Shown: positions 14,401 through 26,862 of the stretch, in pieces | How positions within the stretch are numbered: the stretch's first letter is position 1 | Layout: each line of letters starts with the position of its first letter | NCBI GenBank assembly: GCA_036345935.2 | Contig: JADWOT020000006.1 | Location: 12,374,519-12,438,518, forward strand | Reading direction: 5' to 3' | DNA: 64,000 bases | Source of the DNA: Taenia hydatigena | Lineage: Eukaryota; Platyhelminthes; Cestoda; Cyclophyllidea; Taeniidae | Made by a program: the position numbers and the translations under genes | Notes under the pieces: model-generated | What the model saw: the letters and a program-made list of their open reading frames with translations, nothing else | Databases searched by the model: none | What the model was told of the DNA's origin: nothing

Positions 14401-15656
14401 TTTGTACCAAACCTGCAGTATTTAATTACATAGACCTTCCTGTTCGATGCTGAACGAGAGGCTTGTGCCCACGGAACCAAGCTTATTTTGATGATATTAA
14501 TTGTGCTGGGTCAAGTACACAGCACATATATAGGGAACTGGTCTAGGCGATATTCATTCGTTTATTGAGTTCCTACCAATGAGTAGTCATGTGTGCAGCT
14601 GTTATGACTTTAATCAGCTCGATGCCTTTCATGAACGCATACTACAGCGAACCGCTCCACCAGACGCACTTGAACAATAAACAGTTCCATTCAGCAAGTG
14701 GACCTTGCTCTTTGCATGCACACATGCCCTATTTAGGTAAACTGCAAACAGGCTGTGGTATGACCGATCAAAAGCCCCGCCAAGTGGACAATAATCCCTC
14801 AAAGGCCCTCGGTGATGATACGTTTAAAAGGCAAAGCATTCACAATACAATGCTCAAAGAGTTTTAAATAGAAATGCTTTTGAGGCCATAATTAATTCAA
14901 CAAAATTACGAGACGAAAAAATCCGCTTTTAGTTCATGTATGCAATGGTAAGGCATGAAGCATAATTCAAGTAGTAAACAAAAGTTTTTCCAAAATTTGC
15001 TCTAAGGAAAGTAGCTTGATGATGACACAAGTGCTTTAACTAACCTAAATTTGCAGGTTACGCTTAAATCCGATAAGTCCCTAACAAAAAAAAATCTCCC
15101 ATCAACTTCAACGTGAACTTCAACCTTGAAAAAACTGTATCCCGCGATAAAACACCAACATTGGCTAAGTTTACATTTTCCAATTCACTATTACTCGAAA
15201 GAGTACAATTCAAAGGCAACGTGTTGATTGAGAAAAAGTAACCTCAACAGAAGGCTGTGCCTCGTCAATTCTTTATCCACTCTAATCAAATAAGATGAGA
15301 GCAATATATAGCGTTGTAAAAAAATGATAATGCATTTAATTAGAGAGAGCTCACTGTAAACGTTCTGTTAGAATACGCATTGGAGAAAGGAGCCTTATCA
15401 TTTGTATCACAGATGCCAAAATCAGACGCTAGACATAAGTATTTGCCTAATGTAAGCCATGCACGTGACCGAGCATTTTATCCACTTAAAAAAAGAATTA
15501 AAGTCAAATAATTCTGAAGTCATTCCCATGATAAAATTAGGACAGTTGGGAGCTAAAACGATAAGTGACTAAATCTGCAAAGCAGTTAGCTTAGACCAAT
15601 CGGTAATAGAACCAAACTGGGTCCAGTACCGTGACAACTCGGCTCGACGAAGTACG
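8430..15656. other. Long non-coding stretch; no gene recognised
   Basis: Seven kilobases without a recognisable gene. Short open frames exist (for example about 126 codons at 11936-11556, minus) but show no known domain and no convincing splice context. Around 12990-13200 there is a TATA-like stretch followed by ATG and an arginine-rich frame (MPQNNQPSRTRGSRRR), resembling the ATG-bearing LTR ends seen elsewhere in this window. It may be a further LTR relic, but no second copy supports this. Confidence 0.45.
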
Positions 15657-16275
15657 ATAAAACAAGCCTAGGTAACTGGGTCAAGAAAATACAGTACATG
15701 TTAAACACAAAGTTATCTTTGTCAACTTCGACTTACAAACAGAAGGAAACCTAACATTGTAGACAAACGGCACTACCGGCATCAATAATAGGCAGTGGGC
15801 TGCCGAAGCCACAAAGCTAAGTGCCAGTTCCAGAAAACTTGGACTCAACAAGTGCTAGATTCCAGGTTCTAGTAATCTCTATTTCCATCACAGTTTCCCA
15901 AGAGCTATCCTCAGTGCATGATTGTTCTATGCGAAAAATGTTATAGCCAGAACCTGCCAGAAATACCGAAAGGGCAGGGAACGAGGGAGGAGAATAGCAG
16001 CAAGGTTCTTGCGGGCAAAAGGGATAGACTGTGACGCATTCCTCTGCTCACACTTTGAACAAACTGTCCATTTCTCACCAAAAGTCACTTGGCAAATTAT
16101 TTCGATGGCATGTCATTATGCCGCATTTAGACGGTGAAGGGGAATTTGTCAAGTTCAGCGACCTACTGTCACCTCCTGTCATTGCATAGGAAAAACCCAT
16201 TTTCTCAAAATTTCTAAGGGTTTCCTCTTCAACGTCATCTCAGTTTTGATGTGGTGCTCCATGGCTTACATTAAA
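15657..16275 (+). repeat. 619-bp direct repeat, copy 1
   Basis: Nearly identical to 25539-26157 at a constant offset of 9882 bases. I see only a few substitutions, mostly in the last 20 bases. The two copies lie on either side of the NTPDase coding region. Both contain the same 71-codon open frame (15922-16137 here), which resembles no protein I know and is probably incidental. Unit identity is unknown; it may be a piece of a larger interspersed repeat. Confidence 0.9.
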
Positions 16276-17358
16276 CATAAACGGAAGTTCTCAACAAATT
16301 AATTTCGCATTACTGTAACCAGCAACGTCATCCAGTTCCTTAGCATTGAGAATAGGGAAACCTCTGACACGGTGTGCTTAAATTGAATTAAAACTTCACC
16401 GAAACCAACTTCTCCAAACCAGTCCTGGATGACTTTAACTACCGCACTATTTTCAACTGCTATTCGGAGGGCTACGTTAGAAAATGACGAAGCTTTGAAA
16501 ATGAGTAAAATTACATTTGTAGAGCAGAAAGGAGCAACAGATGTTTGAAGACAGAAGAACTTCACATAGAAGGAAAGAACGAACTACTGCTTCATATAAT
16601 GCGTATAAAATATTTCATTTAACAAACTCCAGCAGTTACAGCAACTGACTTCGCACAGGTGTGGCAGGAATTAAACAAAAAGCTTCGACGACTAGGTACA
16701 AAAACGAATAAAGAAATGAACGTCTCGAAATCCCTACAATTAACTTCTCGGCAGAATACCCATATCAGCAGCAATTTGTATGGACATGAGTTATGCGGCC
16801 CACTAACTCAACGCCTGCCTCCAGTGAACACACCTTATACTTGCAGCAATACTAACGAAGCTTATTTTTATGTGTGATCCATAGGCCTTTACTTCCTGTG
16901 AATATCATAATTATTCACGCACGCCTCAGTATGCTAGTTTAGTTGAAGGGGGATTTTTAAATTGCATTTTAATTACTTTGCTTACCATTTGGCGTGCTTA
17001 TGCCTAAAGTGCAGATCCAATGGACGTTAACGGCCGACCACTTTCTTCATAGGAGTTACTGCCACGGTTGAACAGTAAAGTGAATGGTGTATTGGCTAGT
17101 AGATCGTCTCTTGCCAAGCTGTTTCCAATTTTTTAAACTCGGCTGCCAGGTTCGGCTATTTTGAGGCACATCATACGTTCACACAACTGGATGTAATACC
17201 GATTCATTAACGTAATCCCATTCCAAGTGGAAATATGGTTCCCAGAGACAGAGTTCTTTAATAAAAGAAAAATACACAATTTTTGGAAATATAAATCAGT
17301 CGGTCTGAGGAAAGGTATGAGGTGCTTTTTTGGGAACACCTGTCGCAATCGGTCTTAT
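16276..17358. other. 3' flank of the NTPDase gene; no other gene recognised
   Basis: Lies directly downstream of the minus-strand NTPDase stop codon and should hold its 3' UTR. An 88-codon minus-strand frame (16565-16299) has no recognisable family features. Confidence 0.4.
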
Positions 17359-20300
17359 TCATTGCTTTCGTAAAAAGATGAGAATAACAATTACTAAAAG
17401 CACAATGAACACTACGCTCAAAACGGCAGCGGAGGTTGCAAAGGCCAAAAGTCCAAGATCAATCCTCGGAGATGTGCTCTCAATCATGCCAGTGGCATCA
17501 ATTGCGTACCCAGGTGCCCAACTGACGGTGACGCCATCAATCTACAATCGTTGCATGTTGGATTAATGCAAAAAAACTTATGGCGTTTACTTACGATTAT
17601 AAAGCTTGATTGTAATTGGCATTATGCAGAGATTTTTATGATAATCACACGTAGGCAAAAACATTGTACCTCATGCGACAGAAGTGCTAAAATGATGGCG
17701 AATTGGTACGGACCTGTGTTGTAACTCTTCCCGATGGGAAGGTACCAATGGTGTGTTTGTTTGAGTCTTCCCAACGTCAATTTCTTAACTATAGCATTTT
17801 TGATGACTCAGTGAGATTGCAGCGCTGTTAACAGCTTTAAGTCAAACTGAATTGTGAATACCGAATCACCTGACCTCATGCCATCGACCGAGAAAGCAAT
17901 GGAGACGAGTGCAAAGGTCCTCACTATAGCTCATTCTCAACCAATCAGTGGAGGGGCGAAGTTCACTAGGCGTGGATGCATGCAGGTATGATTAGTAAAT
18001 GTGGATAACCAATTTAAGTACATTTTAAAAATGACACTGGAGTGTCATCTTTAAGGAACACGAAAGCCTTTCCCATTCACACAACTCGTGGAGCAAAACG
18101 ACCATTTAGCTGATCTTTAAGACCCTACAGCAAATGATGTTGCTTCCAAAAGCACGCATTAACTGAAGCTCAATAGAGTAGTAGAACCTGATATGGGCAA
18201 GTCTGTCCCTATTACCGCATTAGGTTGTGATAAGTATGTTAAATTATTTTAGGATAAAACCCCAACCAGGCGCTTATGTAATGACTCCCGTAGGTCTGAG
18301 ATAGCCTCAAGTCATTGCCTCCAAAAGGAGGAACCAGAGATTTAGTCGATTTTCTCTGCAGGACAACATCGATACCCGCCTAATGGCATCCATTATTGCC
18401 ACACTCGAGAGCGAGCAGGCAAATCCGACAAAATTTGATCAGCGACGTCTCAGCCTACATCCACTACCACCACTGGTGCAACAGGAGACAAGACGATCAG
18501 CAGAGTGCACCACAGAGTATAGCGATGAATGCAGCGTCAGTTGACAACACAGCATAACATGCCTTCCGTGAAACTGCTTTCGAGTCAATAAGGTATGCAA
18601 TGCATTTCGAGGTACACACATAAAGTATGCCCACGTCAATTTTGCTTAAATAGCAGATGAGATGGGTGTAGCCGCATAGTCATTCAACTTCTCCTTTGTA
18701 ATGAACTCCAGTATCCTATCGATCACTGTGTGATGCCCATAGAATCACTTGAACAAAGGTGCTCGTCCTTTTGTCCTAGACTAGAAATCACATGCATTGT
18801 GATATATGCAAGACTATTTACACATATCACTGTAGCGTACACCCAAACCCATCAAAGTTGGTGTCCCTTTAACCTGACACCAAGGCTACGATAATACCAT
18901 GGTAAAGGACTCCAGTGTGCTACTTTGCTTTGTGAATAAATTTTTTGCGTCCCCTCTCCTGCCTTCACTATCAGGTGGCGGTATGTGCGGAAATGTGATA
19001 GTTTTTTGCAAGCTTAGTTTCTTAATGAAAAGCATGAAATTTTTGCGGAATATCACATCGAACCGTCCAAGGTAGATGACGTATTCAAAGTTCATGGATT
19101 AAAATTCAAAAAGTTATTTCGAGGTCATCAAATTTGGCCGAAAATGGGCCAAACCTTTACATCGGAATCGTCAGTGCATTACTAGCATACGCAAAACTGC
19201 AGGCCTTTGGTTCATGCTAGCCGTTCCATACACTAATTCATCTAGAAACTATGGGTACCAAATTTGGATTGCACTGCGACTTCCAAATTTAACATTAAAT
19301 CGGTTTTCGGCAAAATAATTATGATGGTAAGAACTCACTTTTGGCGGAATATTTCAAAGTCCTTAGTTAGAGGTGACAGAATGAAAGAGGTGTTTCGCCC
19401 CGAGGGAAGGGAAATTCGATGCAAATTAATGCTTAGTTAAGTGAAATAAAGTGGAATGACACGCTGAAATCTGGTCATCCTATGCTAAACATGCTCATGT
19501 ATTGTAGCCGTGAACTATTGGAAAGTTTTCTTCTGTAAATTAAAAAGCAATATGGTCTACCTTCGGTTATGAGCAAAAGGCAACACTTAAGGTGCAAACT
19601 GTTGGGGCGAAAGTGCCCACCCACCTTGGCTGAGAATGTAATGCTCCGCCAACTATCTGACGTGTTGAATCCAAGGTGTGATAGGAGAGCATCAACGTAG
19701 ACGCCATCGAAACAGTACAGACCTACAAAACTCCAACTGTCGTGCGGTGTGGATGCAGAAATCTAGAATGGAAGCATTTGAATTGTTAGCAAGCTTTGAC
19801 ATTCACTAGATGCAAAGAAATAAAAGACTGGGTGATAGGGGAGCCAGTGGGTAAAATTATGTGACTCAATACTTGAGCTGTGGAGCTATGAAGAAGTTGT
19901 GTTGATCAAACAATCACACCATGCTCATTTTAATGAAATGGGCGAAGCTTAGCCGTAAAGCCTTTGCGTATGCGGCTGTTTGACTTTGTTGTTGAAAATA
20001 CACAGTATAAGTTAAATTCAGCCTTGCTACTAAGTGAGATGGACATTCAAAGGGCGCAGAACAATTGGGTGGAGCATCAGAATAATCATCGCGCTACATA
20101 CGTTGTTCCATGGCCTTCTGCAGAATGCATTAACTCGTTGCCTGAACTCGTCTCGGGTAGGATTTTGACCTTTGATGGGAAAGCCCAGATGTGTCATCAC
20201 GTACGTGAATCCACTGAAAGCCTAAAAGTCATAAACGGGGAGGTTATGGCATGTTAAAATAACAACAAACTCGGCCTCACAGCAGAAGCTGAGGTTCTTA

Positions 20301-23300
20301 ATATGTTCTCCTTAAGGAAGAGAACCCAAAACCAGGAGACTCAACGGTTCTTGCCTAATCATTAGCTTATTCTCTGGACGTTTACACGTTTCTTGATCTT
20401 ACTCGTTGATTTGTTTTAATAATGCACCACAATCATTGCTAATCTGGAGGAAATAGTTTGCATTATTAATTGTATATTTTGATTGGAAACAACGGAGTTC
20501 GATGTTTAAAAGTGGCTACACTCTGTTCTATTTTTCTCAATTATCACTGTCTTCAGTGCGTGACTATTAGTTGTGAATCCCTTTTTAGTTTCATAATAAA
20601 TTTTCTACACCTACGAAGGTATGATAAGCTAAACACCCAGAGTTGTCACACATTTATGATCCATGGCAAGCAGCAAATGTTATATTTTTGTTAGCGATTT
20701 TCAAGAATGACTTATTTTTTCCAGCTTTTATAGTGCAAAGTTGATGGGCAATATTAATGGTCATTTTTCATTTTTCATAAGCTTGACTCACATGAAAATT
20801 ACCCCGCAGACTAGGTCGATATATTCCATGAAAAATGCAGGGTTCTTGACTGCATGCTTTGGTTGGAAAAATCTTATCGACACTTTCCCTACATTTCGTT
20901 GGATCACCCGTTCCTCTGAAGGTGACTTCCTCCGGAAGACTCTTTAGTTAAGGAGTAATTTGTACAATTTGATCAAATTAATTCCAAACAATAGGTGTTA
21001 CTGCGTACACTATTCGGCTAAGATGCGTTTAATTGTGCCTAATCCTTATTTAGCGGCATAACCTAGGCTTGGTGTAAATAATTAAAAATTGGTAGGATGT
21101 AAGAATTAGTGTATTCATCCTAATAGCACTGTGATAGGGGACTTTTTGCAGAAATAAGCAACTATGGTTGATTGCTATTAACCTGCGAATAAATGTGCTT
21201 CTTTAGTGTCATGTCATTAAACACATTGTATGTGGCAGCGGATTTGTCAACACACCCCATGTCCACAACTCCATGTGGAATGCAAACAAATCCATAGCTA
21301 GTAGATGTGGGTGCGCGCATCGTTTGAATGGAGCTAAATCGAAAAATAGACTCACTTTGTGTGGAACTAGTGAGGAACCAACCAAAGTTTCAGCATATTT
21401 GGATGAGACGCATTGTTCTCCAAATATTTCCCTCGTTTTAACAACAACCTTGTTACCTTGATGGAAACAGGGATTGTCTATCTCGCTCTATAAGTAACAG
21501 CATTTAAAAATAATAACCGCTTAGTTGCTTTCACACTTCGAATTGTTCGACATAGACACAATTCAAGAGAGTTACCAATTATGCTCATTTTATTTAAAAT
21601 TATAACTTTTCGCACCAATATTCTTGCATTTTCATTAAGAGGGTCCAGTTGGTATTACTCTACGTTTCACCATAATACACCGCCATAAGACACTGGCCAT
21701 GCACTATTTTCTCTTTTAGTAACAGCTAAGCATTTCGAATAAATATGTGAGTTTTTACTTCAACTTTACCATGCTCAAATCTCGTGTTTAATAATATAAT
21801 GGGATAACAGCATGAGACGAAGATTCCTGTCTGTAGAAATCTTACAGCGCTCTGATTTCCTATTATTTCAGCCCATATCCGCTTCTCAGCGGCGGATTTG
21901 CCGTAGCATAAATAGCTGTAGCTGTACAAGTTAAAAGCCTTGCCGAAGAGATTTCGAATCGATGTATGCGGGGCTGGTTTGCTATTTTCGGGAACGAAGG
22001 TGATTTGAGTGCTGGCACCTCCAAGGTCCAGGGCTCCAATGGTTTGTTTCTCATCTACTGGCGGAACATTTCGCTGAAATGCGAATTGTTATGTGCACAT
22101 CAACTGCGTTTTTAGTAAAACATTGACCAATTCGGCATACGATTATGAATTTAAACTTTGTTTAGAAAAATGCAATTAAAGGTAAGACTTCAGTAAGCTA
22201 CATGAGTCCACACAGTTTGACAACAGTTCGTTCTTCTGATTATATATATCGAAAAGTCAATGGCATTTTAGAAAATGTCACTTATCAGACCAACACTCAG
22301 AAAATGCTAAACACAATAATTTATGGCACAGTTTGCCTATATTTCTATAAGCATTCGTTAGTTGTAGTGAATAGACGAATGCATAAAGCAGACAGAATAA
22401 AAGCATGAAAGGAGTGACTTTAAGATTAAGATGATTCAAACAATGAAGTTAGCTTCGACACCTTTATAGAGCCTGCAGCACTTCACGCAGTGGCAACTGT
22501 AATTATGTTTCCACTGCGCACCTGAACACACAGTTACTTGTCTCATCATTGCATATTACAGTTATATGCTGATACAACAAAGTAGGACCGAATTGTTCAA
22601 ACGAAAATTCTTAATGGATTTACAAAAAAGACAAAACATTGTTGTGCCATGTAAGAATATGAAAACCTACTATTCGTTTAACAACAGTGCACTTGACCTA
22701 ATCCATTTTAATGCTTTTGCACTTCTCTAATGCTTTGGCGCTTCTCCATTTTAATTTATTTAATCAGCTTAATTATGAGTAATCATGGCCACCTAAAGAT
22801 TATTTCAGGCTGACCTATACTTGGGATTAAGAATGCCAACATTGAAGTTATTATACGCTTTCAGCAACTTTATAATGCATTGGTTATTTATAAACCTCTC
22901 AGTTTTGATGAAAAAGAGCCTCATCATTGCACTTTCACTGAGTGGATTGGCCTTTGAGCCACGCCAGTAGCCCTAGATCCAAATGACTTCTAATATACAT
23001 GTATATACACAGCCCACGTATTATATTTTCCGTTGCCTGCAGATAGATAGTCTACAATTCAGCATTTTTGAGAGTTTTTTACGAATTAGGTAGTTAAAAG
23101 CGCGCAAACCTAGTAAATAAATTAGATTACGAAGTTGTTCATTGGCGTAAGCTTACCATCCTTGGAAGTGCGTTTATTTAAAATGCGGTTAGCTTTATGA
23201 CACGGTAAAGGGTAAAACAATGTGCATTTTTTATTAAGGATGGGTTTGACTGTGAGAGAAAAAGTGATAAGCAGCACTTAGAAAATTGATATGGATGCAT

Positions 23301-25147
23301 GACGTCTAAAAAATTATTTCGCATTTAATAAAAAATAGGTTTGCGTGGAATGTGTTGGTTTAAAACTTTCATGTTTGAAAACGGTAAAGCGCCTATTTTT
23401 CCTAAACTACAGGCGGTGTCTGTAATCGGATTACATTTGTCGGCGATCAACCCAACGATGTGGCATAGACGTTAAAACAAAACTGAGATAATAAAGCATA
23501 AAAACTGATTCAATTTATGATGGTGAGTTCAGACTGGATTGTTCAGGGCAGTAGATATATAACTTACACTTCCTAGTTTTTTGCTTAAGTAGTTGACAGT
23601 TATCCATGCGTATATGCCTTCGTCCCTCCCGCTCATTATTCGGACGTCAGAATATGGGTTATCCACCATTAACCCAACCTGAGGCAATTGCAACTGCAGA
23701 CTCTCAATAATCGCTTCTGATTGTAAAGGATTCTCTAACCTAAAATATGCTGTAACTTTATTTACTCTTGCCGCTTCGACGTCGAAAAGAACATTATTAT
23801 ATGCCTCAGTTAACTTAGACGAAGATCATTATGTCTTCTAGTTATGATAATAATTGCGCAAATAAACTGTATTTGTTTTCAGTGAGTATTCTGTTCTGCG
23901 CATGTTGTGTTTGAAATAGATTATATACTAGATCAGAAAAGAGCATAACCTACGTTAGAAGACGCATGCCAGCTGTTGCAGCAAGAAACATTCGTGTAAA
24001 TTGTCGGGATTCTACAGGTATGTTCTGCCGTAGTAAACTCATTATATGAGGCTCCAATGTAGCAAAGGCATCATCTGGTTTGTCCTTGTTGGCGGAGATC
24101 CCAGGTTCTTATGTTAATGTAAAAAACAGGCGACTCAAAATTTTTCTTAATATTTATACCTAGAATTTGCAGATGCTAGTGTTTGTAATCCTAATAAATA
24201 GATAAAATGTCTAAGAGCTTTGGTGCAAAATCACTCAGTACATTAACTGTGCTCATTATCAACTGTTTGGGTACAACAGTCTAATTTTGTTTAAAAGGTT
24301 AATAAAATAGAAACAATTCGAATGCACTAATGTTCTCTGATCTGGGATCCCACTATAACAATGATTACTCTGCCAAGATAATATATTAATTATGAGCATC
24401 ACTTCAAAGAAATTGGAAAGATTGGTTCCCACTTATGCAAAAAAAGCATATTTTTCATGGTCACTAAAAACCTAAATTTGGAAAGGATTCCTAGCAATCA
24501 AAGGCAAAATTTATTAAATCAGACTAAAATGCCAACAGTTTCTTCAACATAAAAATTTGTTTGACAGCTATCCCCAAACAAAAACCTGTAAACCTACTAA
24601 CTTTTGCCAAATTAACTTCTTCAACATAGCCATTCTTTTGAAACGGCCAGTCTCTCCATTTAAAAACGGTCAGCTTGGATGAAGTAGATCCCGCGTCAAT
24701 CAACAGCGTATACTTAAGAAAAAAATTGTTACACTTAAGGAGAAAAAGCAATTAAAGTTCAAGAGAATTTACCAGTCTTTAAGCAATATTTTAGCATAAA
24801 AATGCTTAATGGCAGACTTTTATTTTAGATATATTGGTAAAGGCAGTTAAGCCCACAACCCACAACTCTGTAACAACATAATTGTTGCCAAGCCTACAAA
24901 AAACTTCCTGCTTACACGTGCAGCAAATATTTATTTGAGTGTGTCATTTTACTGAATTTTTAAATGCAAAATACTAATGAATGTAATATACGAAAAGTAA
25001 AGGAAGACTTACAACATATCCCACGTTACAGGCAACTATGTACAGGACAACCAATGTAAGGATGATTAAAAATATCAAAATCAGGAGGCCTAAAAATATC
25101 CATTTAATATGTTTCTTGTGAACAATTTCATCAAATTTAGGATTCAT
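17359..25147 (-). CDS. ENTPD: Ecto-nucleoside triphosphate diphosphohydrolase (CD39/NTPDase type), 10 coding exons, 512 aa
   Basis: Coding exons: 25147-25013, 24712-24586, 24107-23954, 23739-23568, 22073-21846, 21487-21356, 20941-20792, 20221-20102, 19762-19625, 17541-17359. All junctions keep phase and the sum is 513 codons with the stop (human CD39 is 510 aa). One membrane segment near the N-terminus (about 16-40) and one near the C-terminus (about 482-509) give the two-anchor topology of cell-surface NTPDases. Apyrase conserved regions are in order: ACR1 LIDAGSTSSKL (49-59), ACR2 AATAGMRLL (129-137), ACR3 SGRDEGIYAWITVNYL (175-190), ACR4 ALDLGGASTQI (210-220), ACR5 AFSGFTYV (367-374). The late cysteine-rich part is also typical (DNPCFHQG, FCRRPW, LYCFDGVY). 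The family hydrolyses extracellular ATP and ADP; in parasitic flatworms such enzymes sit on the host-facing surface. ACR1, 2, 3 and 5 differ slightly from consensus. Confidence 0.94.
20272..20413 (+). repeat. About 140-bp interspersed repeat, copy within the NTPDase gene
   Basis: The segment from CGGCCTCACAGCAGAAGCTG to about 20413 matches 26158-26300 with scattered substitutions and small indels. It sits in the intron between the exons at 20941-20792 and 20221-20102. At the other locus it directly follows the 619-bp repeat, so both may belong to one longer element. Confidence 0.7.
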
Positions 25148-25538
25148 AGCTAAAAACAGAAAAGTGTTATTAAAAGCAAGCAACGATCTGGTAAAAAGAA
25201 GCAACAGAACATTGAGTGCAAACAAAGCTGTGGAATAACAAGACAAAGTGAAATGTAAAAAAAAGCATAGAATTAAAAAATGCATAAGCATCACAAACAC
25301 AGGCTTTTAACAAAAACAAAGGATGTGTTCAAATAAGGACAATGGTTGCAACCATCTGAGCAGCAAAACATTAAAAATTAATGGCAAGAGGCTTACAAAA
25401 AAACACCAAAAAGTCTGCATAATGCCACATACCTATATGCAATGCTCGATCCATGCACTTAAGGGGAATAATGGAATCAAGTATTGCTTTTATAACATTA
25501 AAGGTGAGATGACCTTATAGAAAAGCGAAATCGAAACA
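25148..25538. other. 5' flank of the NTPDase gene
   Basis: About 390 bases between the NTPDase start codon (minus strand) and the second 619-bp repeat copy. Promoter and 5' UTR are expected here, but no specific motif was recognised. Confidence 0.4.
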
Positions 25539-26157
25539 ATAAAACAAGCCTAGGTAACTGGGTCAAGAAAATACAGTACATGTTAAACACAAAGTTATCT
25601 TTGTCAACTTCGACTTACAAACAGAAGGAAACCTAACATTGTAGACAAACGGCACTACTGGCATCAATAATAGGCAGTGGGCTGCCGAAGCCACAAAGCT
25701 AAGTGCCAGTTCCAGAAAACTTGGACTCAACAAGTGCTAGATTCCAGGTTCTAGTAATCTCTATTTCCATCACAGTTTCCCAAGAGCTATCCTCAGTGCA
25801 TGATTGTTCTATGCGAAAAATGTTATAGCCAGAACCTGCCAGAAATACCGAAAGGGCAGGGAACGAGGGAGGAGAATAGCAGCAAGGTTCTTGCGGGCAA
25901 AAGGGATAGACTGTGACGCATTCCTCTGCTCACACTTTGAACAAACTGTCCATTTCTCACCAAAAGTCACTTGGCAAATTATTTCGATGGCATGTCATTA
26001 TGCCGCATTTAGACGGTGAAGGGGAATTTGTCAAGTTCAGCGACCTACTGTCACCTCCTGTCATTGCATAGGAAAAACCCATTTTCTCAAAATTTCTAAG
26101 GGTTTCCTCTTCAACGCCATCTCAGTTTTGATGTGGTGCTTCATAGCTGATATTAAA
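25539..26157 (+). repeat. 619-bp direct repeat, copy 2
   Basis: Second arm of the direct repeat described at 15657-16275. It starts about 390 bases upstream of the NTPDase start codon and is followed without a gap by the 140-bp repeat (26158-26300). Confidence 0.9.
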
Positions 26158-26300
26158 CGGCCTCACAGCAGAAGCTGAGGTTCTTAATACGTTCTCCCTA
26201 AGATTGAGGACTCAAAATTAGAAGACTAAGCGATTCTTGCTTAATCGTTATTTTATTCTTTGGGCTTTTACACACTTTTTGATCTTACTCCTCAGTTTGG
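26158..26300 (+). repeat. About 140-bp interspersed repeat, second copy
   Basis: Matches 20272-20413, beginning at the same CGGCCTCACAGC boundary. It abuts the end of the 619-bp repeat, suggesting that the full repeat unit is at least 760 bases and that the other two copies are partial. Confidence 0.7.
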
Positions 26301-26350
26301 TCAAATCGCTTATTTAGTTTATATCCAGTTAATTTCTATGCAAATGCGCA

Positions 26351-26453
26351 TCGTAGCTTTTCGAGGCTTTTTTGAAGGCAAAATACAGACCCAGAACATG
26401 CACATTTAACAGACGGAGGGGAATGAGCTGCTGGCATGGCTTGGAGGCCTGCC
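26351..26453 (-). repeat. Truncated LTR relic, family B
   Basis: The stretch from TCGTAGCTTTTCGAGGC through TGCTGGCATGGCTTGGAGGCC matches the first half, in plus-strand reading, of the family B LTRs. The second half is missing. The large gypsy element begins about 40 bases to the right. Confidence 0.65.
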
Positions 26454-26489
26454 AGCGCATCTTCAGCCACTCTCCACGTCAACTGTGAT

Positions 26490-26716
26490 TGTGGAGGGTT
26501 CCTCCCCTCCCTTCTTGTCACCCTTGTTAGTAGAAGCCTGCGTATATTTTGACATCTTTAATATGTAGGGTGATAATTACACAGCTAGACGAGATGTGGG
26601 GGTTCAGGCCGAGGAAGTGTCACGCTCCAGCGAGTCTCCACGCTGCTCCGTCACGTGGTTCAAATTGTTTTCTCGCCTCTGACCTACAAAGCGCATTTAA
26701 AGAATTAAGTATTACA
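26490..26716 (-). repeat. 3' LTR of the gypsy element (227 bp)
   Basis: In element orientation it starts TGTAATACTTAATTC and ends CCCTCCACA. It aligns with 30615-30844 throughout. In this copy the ATG near the LTR end opens MSKYTQASTNKGDKKGGEEP without interruption, running out of the LTR. Confidence 0.9.
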
Positions 26717-26756
26717 TAACTCCCTCGTCTTTTGAGCGCCGTCCCCGGCGCTACCC
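26717..26756 (-). other. Polypurine-tract region of the gypsy element
   Basis: Between the pol tail stop (26757-26759) and the 3' LTR the minus strand reads a G-rich stretch ending AAAAGACGAGGGAGTTA, directly before TGTAATAC. Position and purine bias fit the plus-strand primer of an LTR element. Exact ends cannot be fixed by eye. Confidence 0.6.
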
Positions 26757-26862
26757 CTATTGATTCGCTTCGGTTAAACCATCGGGTGGTTTGCCTTCTT
26801 CTACGATTAAATAGGCTTCGTCCTCGTAGCCGACCGGCGGAGCGCCTCTGTAAGGTCGGATC

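Noticed and set aside
14589..14867. 92-codon plus-strand frame
   Set aside because: No recognisable domain or splice signals, and it is isolated in a long non-coding region.
15922..16137. Identical 71-codon frames in both 619-bp repeats (also 25804-26019)
   Set aside because: They are identical because the repeat is; the frame shows no domain, no splice context and no independent evidence of coding.
21190..21290. Possible NTPDase exon on the minus strand (open stretch ending GCAG|GTTAAT)
   Set aside because: No acceptor gives the needed phase 0 and the sequence lacks family motifs. The exons at 21487-21356 and 20941-20792 together supply the whole expected segment in phase.
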